64,000 nucleotides of DNA from positions 215,326,896 through 215,390,895 of the forward strand of contig OY986438.1 in assembly GCA_963920525.1 (NCBI GenBank). The letters are read 5' to 3'. A model generated the notes under the pieces. That model made no database searches, was not told where the DNA came from, and was given only the letters and a program-made list of their open reading frames with translations. The position numbers and the translations under genes were made by a program. The stretch comes from Dichetophora obliterata (Eukaryota; Arthropoda; Insecta; Diptera; Sciomyzidae). Position 1 is the first letter of the stretch, and each line of letters starts with the position of its first letter. Below are positions 34,901-45,599 of the stretch, piece by piece.

Positions 34901-36950
34901 CTTCTACCCGTCCCCTAAAAGAGCTGAGCAACTGCTCATAACAACGCTTGACAACAACCCACACTTACGCAAACACATACTCACACACACTTGTACACAT
35001 ATTTTAATCCATTTATCGGCTTAGTACTTGATATATGGCCAACGAGATACAAAGAACTACTAGCAGCAGCAACAGCCATCAAAACGCCCAAAGGACACCA
35101 GTTGTCTGGCCATTTAAGACGCTGACGCTTACACTTTTTTGCAGCAGCGGAAGGGGACATTTTGTGTTTTGTTAGTTTTTTCTTCTCTGTTTATAGTATA
35201 TTGCTCTATTTTTAATAGCTTGTTGCCTGTGATGTGATATCGCAGCTTCTAATCGAATTGTAATCAATTCCGAACACTTTAATCTATAGATTGACCATTT
35301 TTTTGAGCAGCTTCCTTGAATGGATCAATAAATTCTGTGTAGCTGATTGTGCTGCTTACGGTTTCCTAACTCGCTTTAATCCGTTTAAAAAACATAAAAT
35401 CAAGTCCAAGTAACCTTATAGAAGTTTTAAAACAATCTCCATGCACTGGTTTTATCCCAGATACTTCATGACTTATTGGAAGCCTTAATGCTGAACTGCT
35501 TTAATTTAACTTAAATCGGGCCTTACCTTACTTCAACTTCAAGAGCAGCAACAGACACAGCTCAAAAACAACAAAAGTTAAATTAAATCGTTACGTTACG
35601 AATTTATGCAAACTCAGATTGTATTCCATCGCAACATTGATTTAATATTTTTATTTTTTACTGTAACATCCTTTTAATTTTGACTTTTTTCTTTCGCTTT
35701 CTGCTCTGGTTTTTGTACTCATTCTTTGTCCTTCGTCTCATGTGTTGTCATGTACAATACCAAGAGCCAGGCGACGAAAGTTGAGGGTGTGTGGAAGAGT
35801 GACTGTTTGAGGCTCATCACTCATCACCACTTCCCAGTCTTTATTTCTTCCTTTACCACTCTGCTCAAGTCCCTTTCCTTTCATGTCCTTTTCGCTTAGG
35901 GTGCAGCAGCTGCAATTTGCATTGTTTGCTCATGTTAATCGCTTTCGATTGTTAGCATATGTAATTCTAAATCCAACCCCCATCCTTTCTGAAATGTGTT
36001 GCTAATTTTTGCTGTATATGTTTTATTTGGCTTATTTGTTGTTTTAACTGTGAACTTGGAGAAGAACAAATTAAAAATAAACAAATCATACTCTTAAAAG
36101 AGCCCCCTTTTCTAGAAATGTATAACTTTTGTTCCCTGCTACACTCCCACTTCAGAATCTGTATTGAATTTCAATGCAAATATTTAAGGAGCTCTAAAAA
36201 TGTCCTTTTAGTGTTGACGCGTTCAGTAAGAGTTTCTCTAATGTGTATAAGTTCCTTCTAAAAGTTTTAACAGCACTTAATATCCTTTGAAGGATGTGAT
36301 TGCATGTGTGAACAGAAATAAGCTTTGTGTAAATAAGACTTTGAACTAGCACACAAAACAAAAAGTTAAGTTACAAATCATTCACTACTGACCAATCGCA
36401 TAGAGTGCGATACAGTCTGAAATGTATCTAAGTATATTTTGTCATATATTCAATACAAACTTTTTTTTAAAATTCATTTAAACCGCGAAGCACATTAAGC
36501 CAAGTATAAAACCTATATCGAGAGCTGCATGCTGCGCTGGTATCTGTAGGTTTATTTAAATTTATGCAATTTACAACCGCCTACTTGTTTTTATTTGCAT
36601 AAATTAAAACATTTATTGTTAAATAAATTTTTTACTATGAAAAAAAAAAACATTTAAATGCTCTCCAGTATTGCTAAAACGCTTTCTATTTAATCCTGAT
36701 TCCACCCATGCTGCCTTTTATTATAAAACAAACAAAAAAAACCACCACCATCATTTAAACTCGCTGCCACACAGTGAACCACACCATATAAGTGATTTAC
36801 AAAAATTGAGGGACTTATGTTTATGAAATTTGGTGGCATAAATATCTAATTAGTATTCTGGGCTCAAAAACGAGGGCCTGAAATCAGATTTATTGTAAAC
36901 CTTAAGTTTTGCCAAAAACCAGAAGTTCAAATTTAATAAACATATATTAA
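31910..36950. other. Long noncoding region, mostly unique DNA
   Basis: No gene is recognised. 32570-32620 repeats TATAAGACGTAAT twice. 34640-35200 and 35560-36050 are less AT-rich, CAG/CAA-containing unique blocks of the kind that hold regulatory elements in flies. 34707-34964 (-) is an 85-codon frame without a domain. No transposon termini are evident between 31910 and 36950. Confidence 0.4.
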
Positions 36951-37590
36951 TATTCCTTACACTCATGAAAAAATGCACATTTAACAACTGTAAAGTTTAC
37001 ATTTTTAATAGACAAAAGTCGTACGACATTAAAAAATGTTCAGATTGATATTATACTAATGTATTTTTTGCAATATAAGACTTAATTGAGTAATGTATAA
37101 CTGATAAGACAATAATGTTTTTTTAACATTGAAAATGCCAAACATTTTTATTACATAAATTTCCTTAATACTTTTGAAATGTATAATTGATATGAGAAAT
37201 TAAAAATCAAATGTAAAATTTATATATCAATGTTATTTTGATATAATACTAATGTTGATTTTACCTGTATCAATGTTGAATTTAGTAAGGAAAATGAAAA
37301 ATAAGGCACCAAAAATTTTCCTTTGATAATTTTTTATTTATTCAACTTTTCGACATTTGATGATTTGATGGTTTTGATGACACTATACTAGACCAAAGCA
37401 AAAAAAAAAAACGGTATTAAATAAGTAATGCATTCGATAATGAAATAAATTATTACTATCTGCAAAATTCGCTGATGATGAAGTCGATGCAGTCCGGCTC
37501 ATGTTGCGGAAATCTTGCCCAAAATCCATCTTCGCACCTTCGTCGGTGAACAAGTTTTATTTTGGATATTCTCTGGGAACTGAATAAATA

Positions 37591-38213
37591 CAGTGGCGAG
37601 CAAAACTAACTAAATGTTTGCCACTTTCATGCATTTTTGATTTCTGTAGAGTCATTTTTCAATATAATGGTACCAAAATTTAAGGTTAAATTCTTCATTT
37701 ATTAAGAAACAAAACGTTTTAATTCAAGTTTACAAAGTATAAATAAATAAAGAAGATATTTAAAAAATAACAAAAAACTCTACTTAGTCAATTTTGCATG
37801 GGTATAATTTTTATTACATAAAATATAAAATTAATATTTAGTCCAAAGTTTTTTGGCCTTAACGTCGCTATTAATACTTCTCGACATGCTCTCGACCAGT
37901 TTTTTAGTAATTTCTTGTTTAAGATCACGTCATTCCTTCTGAACTCTTGAACATAGCTCATCGATGTTTTTTTGGGGTCATTTTGTAAGATGCTTGACGT
38001 TTTTTTAGGAAAGCCCACAAATGTTCAGTCGAGTTTAAATCAGGACTCTCTGCTGGCCATTTTAAAAGTTGGAAGTCCTGATTTTTTAGTCACCCTTGAA
38101 CAATTTTTGCTGTACGCTTCGGATTCCCGTCTTGCTGGAATATCACCTCTTCTGTTGGATATGCGCAAAAATACATTAAAGTAGCAAACATTTAGCCATT
38201 CTGCTCGCCACTG
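37591..38213 (-). mobile_element. Tc1-like transposon, deleted, with TA target duplication
   Basis: TA at 37589-37590 and 38214-38215 flank a 623-bp element. The ends are CAGTGGCGAGCAAAACTAAC and, on the other strand, CAGTGGCGAGCAGAATGGC, followed by a shared TAAATGTTTGC. It encodes, on the minus strand, the C-terminal half of a Tc1-type transposase. Full elements of this type are about 1.6 kb, so about 1 kb of the 5' coding part is gone. Confidence 0.92.
37830..38195 (-). pseudogene. Tc1-type transposase C-terminal fragment
   Basis: The conceptual minus-strand translation gives, in order, IFQQDGNPKRTAK (second catalytic Asp in QQD), WPAESPDLNSTEHLW (third catalytic residue, Glu of the DD34E triad, in STEHLW), AFLKKR, and a degraded tail rich in stops after about 37975. 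The spacing of the retained D and E is right for DD34E. The N-terminal HTH domains and the first Asp are absent, and a frameshift near 37990 separates the tail. Not functional. Confidence 0.85.
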
Positions 38214-38939
38214 TATGTTTTTATAAGCAATCTTTTGTTACATTAGCTACTGTAATAAACTTGGCTTTCATTTTCTAACACTCAGATTAATATTTTCACC
38301 CGCTATGTTATACCACAAAAACATTTTAAATGTAATTTAACATTAACAATTGATATTGCAACATAAATCATTATATATCAATGCGATATTTTATTTATCA
38401 ATTCAATATAATACTTTTCAACTTAACATTTTTTGCCGTAAAATCAACGTTTTCTGATTTACATTGAAAATAAAATTGCAAAAGGTTCATTTTACATTTC
38501 CGAATTTTTGTGAGTGTATATAATAACTTATTATGTATGATTTTAAGCGTTTTTCTTAAAACATTTTTAAATATTTGTATTACGAAGTAGGAAAAGTTAT
38601 TTGCATATCCTACTTACTCAAAATTCGAGTACGCAAATCATTTATCTGAAAAAACAGCACTTATTTTATAGAATTTCTCTTTTCCTTATCAGAGTATGTC
38701 AATTTCTAAAATGTTTAGTCAAATATCAGATGTAGTAAAAATAAATACATTATTTTTGCATTATATACATTATATTTGTTTCAAATAGCATAGTTCGAAT
38801 GATCCCATTTAGTTCAAAAAAACACTGATTTGTTCGATAACTTGTTGCCATTTTGAAGGTTGTTTCCTCTCACATAAAAACTTTCTTCCCTATTGACAAA
38901 AAACTGGGACAATCAATTTTCAAAAAGTTATCTTGAGGC

Positions 38940-39700
38940 GAATGTTTTACCAGCCATAGACAGGAACAGGTAGCAGCCACTTGATGCCAGGTCCGTACTA
39001 TAAGGTGAATGCATAAGACAGACCCTTCCAACTAAGCTCTCGAACCTTCTGGCGAGTCACTATCGCGATGTATGTCTGGCGTTTTCCTGATGGAACACAA
39101 ATTCTCTCTAATTGGCTACAACTGGTCGCTTCAGGGCGATTGCTTCTTTCAGACGGTCCAGTTGTTGAAGGTACAGGTCGGAATTAAGAGTTTTACCTTA
39201 GGTGAGAGCAGTTCATAGTTGATGATTCCGTGGCAATCCCACCAAACACATCAAAACCTTTCTGACCGTATATCCTGTCTTTGCCACCGCTTGCACCGGG
39301 TTACCGTTATGCGATCAGGACCGTTTTTGCTTGAAGTTGTCTTACATGTCTTTATTTCCATTTCTTTTATTTCTTTACGACTAGTCACCATCCGCTTCAG
39401 AAATAGTCGATTTTGTTGCGATTCACAGATGGAAATTCGGTCCATAAAGTTTTTTTTTGCGTAAACTCGTGTGCCATCCATACATCGAACTTCTTTTTGT
39501 GTCCAACCTTATTCAAGTGGTTCCAAAACTTTTTTGTGCAGCGTGAGCTTGTGATCAATCGAAACAGTGCCCCCCCCCCATGTGGTCGGATTCGACGATT
39601 TCAATGATTTTTATGAAATTTTTGACAAATGATCTTCCAGAGAGTGGTGCATCTTTGGAAATGATGCAAGAAATTGCGCATTATTTCTCATTGCTGTGTC
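38940..39700 (-). pseudogene. Second mariner transposase pseudogene, different family
   Basis: Minus-strand fragments in order: FDVW-type segment near 39485, DRISICESQQNRLFLKRMVT (about 39450-39391), VWWDCHGIINYELLSPKVK (about 39250), SDLYLQQLDRLKEAIALKRP (about 39180-39120), VFHQENARHTSR (second Asp position reads Glu in HQEN), and MHSPYSTDLASSGCYLF. In the last block the expected third catalytic Asp of APSDYHLF is Gly. There are numerous stops and frameshifts. Its sequence differs from the 18-kb copy, so this is an independent family. Clean TIRs were not found. Confidence 0.85.
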
Positions 39701-39709
39701 CATGTTTGA

Positions 39710-40860
39710 CGAGCGCTCAAACACTTCACTATTTGGTTTGATTTGATCTGACCTAAAATAAAAATATGTTGAAATGTATCTCAATTTAAGAGCATTTCAG
39801 CGCAACAAAAACAATTTTAATTGTTGTTTTTTTAACAATTTATAATAACACAATTACCTGCCGATCAATAACAAATTTGTAGAATTATAATGCATTAATT
39901 TTTTATATTCATCCACTGTGCGCCACTTAATGCTGGCCAATTGATTACTCAAACTTCTGTGTGCCGTACTTTGGTTTATTTTGGCTGCGGTCAACTTGGT
40001 TTGCCTGCAAAAGTTCGACGCAATGCAAATAATTATTTTTTGGCTGCGTTTGATAGTGCAAATGCTGGCGGCTAAGGATTAAATTTAGTTGGGAAATATT
40101 TGCCTAACCTAACGTAAATTCGAACAAAAATTATTGAATTCAAAAAGCTCTCACTGAAAGATAGCCAAAAGGCACTTGAAATTATGTTGTAAATCGACCT
40201 AATCAATTTGAAAGTGATAACAAATTTTTAAAACACTTAAAATACAAAGGCAAAAGTAAGAAAGTCTTGTGGTAAAGAAAAGGAAATAGACTTGCTTATG
40301 AAAATAAATGTGAGACCGAATCAACAACTAAAACAAATAATTACTTTTAGAATTGCAGGCTCAACGTTGTAAGGGTACAGTCTGGTTAGTTGGGTCGAAA
40401 ATTTGTTTGGCATTTTTCGATAGCTATTACTGTGTAGAGCATCATACTAAAAGGGCAAATCTAAATTTGTAATGGTTGCAAGGTTATGAGCCGACCGCGT
40501 CAAAGCATGTAGCGCACTATACTTAGAACTTTAAACGCGTTTTCTGGAATCTTAATTTTTTTTTTTTAAACACATAATAAAATTTTCCGTGGAACGAACC
40601 ATAATCTCACAGATATATTGCATATTTGACTTTTTCGTTACTTTTACAAGTAACGAAAATTTTCAGTAAAAATGATAAAAAAATTTTCAAACGTCGCCAT
40701 TTTGTTATGTTTTAAAAGAGGTCTTAGGCAAACAATTTTTTGAAAAATTTAATCTTTTTTTATTTTTTTTTTTATTGATTATTGTTGTACTCAATTATTG
40801 TTGTACTCAAGAATATGTACAAAAATCAATAAAAATAAAAAAAAATGTCAAATCAATACC
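39710..40860. other. Noncoding region
   Basis: Nothing recognisable as coding. 40540-40860 is A/T-homopolymer rich. 40780-40810 contains a direct repeat of ATTATTGTTGTACTCAA. The right part grades into the repeat that starts near 40862. Confidence 0.4.
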
Positions 40861-40861
40861 G

Positions 40862-41400
40862 CTCATAATACAGATTCTATAGCGCTTAAAACCCGGTTCG
40901 CCAGTAACCTTAACTAATCAGAGCTACTACAAAAGCTTTTTTCTCGAAATGGGCCACACTCCTGCAACAAACTAATCGACCGATTCAATTTTTTTTTAAT
41001 CTGTTTGTATTGTAATTCTACACATCTTTTACCAAAATTAGCGTCTTTGGAAAATTTTTCTAGTTTTTACTCGTAACAATATGCGTGAATTTTTTGATTT
41101 TTTTCCCACGCTTCATAATTTTCTTAACTTTCAATATTTCCATTCCATTTTGGTAAATGATGTGTATTCAAGGGTCTACTTTCGAATGCATTTTTTTTAG
41201 ACGATCTGGAGCCGAGCTATGAAGTGGCTCGATATTCACCTTTTTTTAAGCACACCAACTTCAGCGCCATCTTTATATAAAAAACCTAATTGTTATAAAA
41301 AAAAAGTTTTTTAAACTTTTATATGTAAAATTAACATGCAGCTTAAATTTTTTGTCTATATAATATACTTTTCCAGAAAACACCTTCTAAAATATGCCTT
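40862..41400 (+). repeat. Dispersed repeat, inverted partner of 60600-61190
   Basis: The reverse complement of 60600-61190 is colinear with this segment. Shared words are CATAATACAGATTCTATAG, GTATTCAAGGGTCTACTTTC, CGAATGCATTTTTTT, AGACGATCTGGA and AAGCACACCAACTTCAGCGC. It is noncoding. It may be part of an AT-rich long-TIR element or the flank of a larger transposon. The two copies are about 20 kb apart in opposite orientation. Confidence 0.75.
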
Positions 41401-42767
41401 AATTTCAATCGCTCAAAACTCCCTTAATCAATTTCATTAAAAGTGGTCGATTCCATATCAACAATCAATCTTAAGGGCCGCCAATAGTTTTTCTATCCGA
41501 GAAAGTATTACTATTTAAGATTTATCCCTGACATTTTAGCCCAAAAATATTCGTAGTAGTAGTTCCATTCCATTCCTTGGATGGCGGGAGTAATTTCTAT
41601 TAGCAGTAATGCTGGGTATAGAATGGAGAAATAATTTCACCTCTTTCCTTCCAAACTAAGAATTGCTCATATGTTCCGGCATTTAATCCAGTTGTTTTAT
41701 TTTTCTTCTTTTTGTTTTCGTTTTCGGTTTTTATGATTATGAATTGTTTGTTTTTTTTTTTGCTTGTTTTACGCTCAAAATTCTTTGCATAATTATATGT
41801 AGCCGACTAGAGTTTTAACTTGGAGCAAACCCTACCCCATTTTCTCTGAGTATGACTGGGAAGCTAATATACCTATTCATGGTATAATTATTACCAGGCA
41901 TTGACAGTTGTTACATAAACTATCTCCTGTCAAAAATATACTCACAAGGAGAGCGCTCACAATTCTTAATGGCCGCATTCAGCGGAGTCAAGTGTTGTGA
42001 ACTGTAGTGGTAGCAATACCTTAGTGGGGCGTTTTTTTTACTGATTGTGTTGTTACTCTAAGCGTCATAAAAGTTGTAACTTATTTTATTTTATTATTAA
42101 GTTATGTAATAGCCCGTTAATTGTAAATGTTTCACACTCAAATTGGCTGTGTTCTTTCTGTGTTAATTAATAAATCTACACAATAGTTGCCAACTCCAAC
42201 TTGACTCCAATGAATGCAACCGTTGAATTTTTGCAATGTTTGTTTTTGACACTTTATTCAATTTCCGCTTTGTTTCACTAACAGCTGTTTTGCTGGTGAT
42301 GCTGCCTGATCAATGATACCATGATGCAGAGAAGGATCCTTAATATATATTCAGTCGCTGTGGGCAACGCCGTAGATAAGGAGGGTTCAGAGGGTTCAAA
42401 CCCGCCCCCTTAGCAATTTTATATTGAATAAAAACACAGATATTTAAAATTATTTAATTGTGCCAAAACATGAAGATCAATTGAAAATGTATACGAGTAG
42501 TTTGGTTAGATATTAAGTTAAATATAATGCAATACAAATATTTTACTTAACTTTTTGCCTTTGTATTGTTGCTAACGTACTAACGTTTGCAGAAGGTATG
42601 CATATAAATTAAACAAAATTATTCTGAACCAGGCTGTGAAATTAAAATGATAATGAGCGTTGCTACCTTTTTCATTAAGCTATTAAGGGAAAAGTAAGGG
42701 TTTCAGGGTAAAAACACATTGTTTTGCGAAATGTTTTTTTGAAATATGGATAGAGCAAATTTATTGA
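41401..42767. other. Noncoding region
   Basis: No gene. 41550-41640 and 41820-42060 are less AT-rich unique sequence. Near 42365-42415, GCCGTAGATAAGG...GGTTCAAACCCGCCCCCT resembles the repeat edge seen at about 1690. No further structure is recognised. Confidence 0.4.
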
Positions 42768-43722
42768 AACCTTTTGGGAACATTTTACCTTTAGCTAAAA
42801 TGGACTTTTTTAAAATTTTTTTTAAAAATGTGTATTTGGAACGAAAAAAGCGAATAGTGAAAAAATAAGAGGTCGCTCTCAAGACGTTTAAAAGTTATAA
42901 GGGTCCAAAGTTAGGAAAAATGTCCTTAAAAACATGCTGTCATATTTTTAATTTTCCTAGAAAAGTAAGCATTATGGGTATTAAAAGAAAGGTAAGGCAC
43001 CTGTTCAACGAGGTACCAAACATTAAAATCCATGCATAACTTTTTAAGATATAGCTTCTTTTATACTTTAATATTTTCATTAATTTAATAGGGCAAAATT
43101 ACTTTAATAGGGCAAAACACTATTAGGCTGGAAGTCCAAATTATATAAAAAACATTTTAAGAATTTTTGAAATATTTTGGAACTGTTAACAAAACGGTAA
43201 ATAAATAAAGCGCCGCAGGCGAAAAATTGCGGCGATTTTTAATAACAGTTTATTAAATATTTACATAGTAAATTATATAGCAACATTAACGATGGTTAAA
43301 GAAAGCGCCGCATTTTTCTTGTCTTTTAAATTATACTTAATTTTTTACATTCAAATTCATGGAATTAATTTTTGTCGTTTTTACATTCGAATTCATGGAA
43401 TTCATTTTTGCCGTTTTTATTTGAATCTAAAATGCATCTAAAATTTGGATGCAAAATAGTTGTTACATTAAAAGAGTGATATCTTAGAAAGTAATTAATG
43501 GAATTTTATGATTAAAAGCTTATTTAGTTTTGTTTATATATAGCAAAGATATGGCAAGTTTTTTTTACCCATTTTTCAACTTTGGACCCCTATAACTTCT
43601 AAACCAGATGAGAGAGACCATTACATTTTTCAGATTTGGAATTAGAACTTCTTAATACATATGTTCCACGAAAAAAGTGAAAAAATTTCATTTTAGCTAA
43701 AGGTAAAATATTCCACCTTTTG
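42768..43722. mobile_element. Long-inverted-repeat (foldback-like) element
   Basis: A left arm at about 42770-42960 and a right arm at about 43555-43722 are inverted repeats. TTTTACCTTTAGCTAAAATG is mirrored by CATTTTAGCTAAAGGTAAAA, and GGGTCCAAAGTTAGGAAAA by TTTTTCAACTTTGGACCCC, with several indels. The 600-bp centre is noncoding and contains GCGCCGCAGGCG...TTGCGGCG (about 43210-43235) and GCGCCGC (about 43304). A related arm (CATTTTAGCTAAA, CTCCTAAACCATTCGAGACC) occurs at 60480-60600. No coding capacity. Confidence 0.65.
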
Positions 43723-43735
43723 TAAATTACATTGT

Positions 43736-44068
43736 GGCGACCGTAGCCTAGTGGGTAGAGTGCGTGGCCCCTAAGCTAAAGAGCTGCGGCAGCCCGGGTT
43801 CAATTCCAGCTCAGACAGAATGTTTTTTCAATTAAATTAATATTTCTGTTCGGGCGCCTCCGCTCTGCAGACAATGGCAAACCTCAGAGAGTAAAAATTG
43901 CCATGTAAAGCTTCTTGAGAACATTAGCCGTTCGGAGTCGGCACATTATTTAAAACACGCAGGTCCAGTTCTCGATCATTTGTGATCAAACATTTAACAA
44001 CACGCACAACACAATTGATCTATAGAAGCTAGATCAAAGTCCTTCCAAGGGCTGAAATGGCCAGTTTA
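43736..44068 (+). mobile_element. tRNA-derived SINE, apparently complete
   Basis: The tRNA-like head at 43736-43812 has box A TAGCCTAGTGGGT and box B GGTTCAATTCC. It is followed by a body with GGCAAACCTCAGAGAGTAAA, GCCGTTCGGAGTCGGC and CAGTTCTCGATCATTTGTGA, and a tail ending GGGCTGAAATGGCCAG. The GTTCGGAGTCGGC block is the conserved body I associate with SINEs of acalyptrate flies. A minus-strand tail fragment of the same family is at 22627-22744. It differs from the SINE at 8896-9302. It sits 14 bp beyond the edge of the foldback element 42768-43722. Confidence 0.8.
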
Positions 44069-45322
44069 TTTTATATTATAATTAATATTTGTACATTACA
44101 GGTATCAGTTAAATAACATTATGTAATTATTTTGACAAAGCTTTTCCAAGAACGTCTTTGAAAAAGACGATTTGTGGTGTTCACTGTATCGCAGCCAGAA
44201 ATTACCTTCAATCAAAGAACATTAAAGTTTAGTCGAAGTATCATCAAATCCTTCAGTCAACGTTCTCTGATTATAATTTTAATTTATTTTCAAATTTTTG
44301 GTGGTCATTTGAAGAGAAAATTACTATTTTTCATTAAAAATTCTGCTGTCATTTTGTAAGTGGAAAACCTCCTTCTAATGGAGCTATAGAGCTCCTAATG
44401 GAGCTATGTAGTTTTTAAATGGCAGTGAACACGGACGTTTTGAGAAAAACGAGTTAAAAATGTTCGCTGTCGGAGATACTGTTTTAGAGGAGAGGGGACT
44501 AATTAGTCAATTTTCTTTTCATTGTCAAAACAACAGTCTGACTTTATTCGTCAGTGTAGCAACAACGTGTTTTCTAACAGGAAGTTTTGCAGTAAAGTGT
44601 GTTTGTGAAAAATATTAATCTTTATGTTTAAACCAGAACAAAGTTTTTTATATAAAATAAAGTAGTATTAAACATTAGCTCTGAAGTGCTAGATAAAAGG
44701 TAAAATCTTTGTTCGTTAAATTGTAAAACTTATTGCAGAAATAATTTATGGCGTCATTTGTTTTTGTTTGCTTCTTTTCGGTGTTTTCTCTTTCATTTTC
44801 GTTGTGTTTTTGACGTAGAGAGGATTGTTTTGTGAGAATACAACTTATTTGTGTTCTCTCAAATTTTGTGAGTAATTTTTTGTTTTCCCCTATCTTGTGC
44901 ATACCTACTCACATTGTCGCTTACTGTGTAAGGTAGAAGTCATCAGTATCTTAGCGGCCATGTCCAAACAAATGTAATTGACAGTTGTTAACAGACTTCG
45001 GAGGCCCCGCAGCTACATTATATATAAGAAATAATTGGCTACGTCATGTGTCCATTTACCACTGGATAACTTCGAGAGTTTTGCTCTGATTGACTTTAAG
45101 TTTTATCATCTTTTTACTTTTTAAAATTTTCGTAGTGAAAATAAGTAAAATTCGTTTATCAACCCGCAAAGTGTTGCCAGAAATAGCAGAGGATTTTAAT
45201 CGAATTTTTCAAAATTATTTAAAATATACTTACTAAAAATCGTCAGATTAGTCATGAAACCGTATTGAAAAGGTGATATAGTTTAGCTAAGCATTATCTA
45301 TTTACAGATTTAATATACATAA
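44069..45322. other. Noncoding region
   Basis: No gene recognised. CTAATGGAGCTAT is directly repeated (44375-44387 and 44394-44407). Short frames at 44174-44359 (+) and 44675-44902 (-) lack domains. Confidence 0.4.
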
Positions 45323-45324
45323 TA

Positions 45325-45596
45325 GAGTGGGGCGATTAGTGTTATAGTGTTAAAAAGTGTTAATGGGCGCTTCGCGTTTCTGATTCTTGGGATTGTACTG
45401 AGCAAAAAAGTCCACTAGGCCATACGTCTACGGTGAAAATCGAGCTTCCAGATTTTGACTTGCAGTTTTTTCTCAGACTTTTGTCATGTTTTTTTTTATA
45501 TTTTGCCCTATAACAGCCAAACCATTGAGATTTTTGTCTTAGTATTGGATCGAAGAAACGCGAAGCGCTCATTAAGGTGTTCAAATCGCCCCAACC
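45325..45596. mobile_element. TA-flanked MITE with GGGGCGATT ends
   Basis: TA at 45323-45324 and 45597-45598 flank 272 bp. The left end GAGTGGGGCGATTAGTG and the right end (reverse complement) GGTTGGGGCGATTTGAAC are imperfect inverted repeats, and further in AATGGGCGCTTCGCGTTTCT is matched by AATGAGCGCTTCGCGTTTCT. TA target and length suggest a mariner/Tc1-type MITE. Noncoding. Confidence 0.8.
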
Positions 45597-45599
45597 TAA

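Larger units (their letters stand above)
36958..38518. mobile_element. Possible MITE with ACACTCAYRAAAA ends, split by a Tc1-like insertion
   Basis: TACACTCATGAAAAAATGCAC at 36958 and, on the opposite strand from 38518, TACACTCACAAAAATTCG are short imperfect inverted repeats. Both halves carry similar AT-rich phrases (ATATATCAATG, TTAACATT, ACATTGAAAA). The Tc1-like element 37591-38213 lies between them. The assignment is tentative because AT-rich sequence generates such matches easily. Confidence 0.3.

Noticed and set aside
43736..43812. Functional tRNA gene on the plus strand
   Set aside because: The acceptor ends (GCGACCG / GCTCAGA) do not pair, and it is followed by a SINE body with GTTCGGAGTCGGC.
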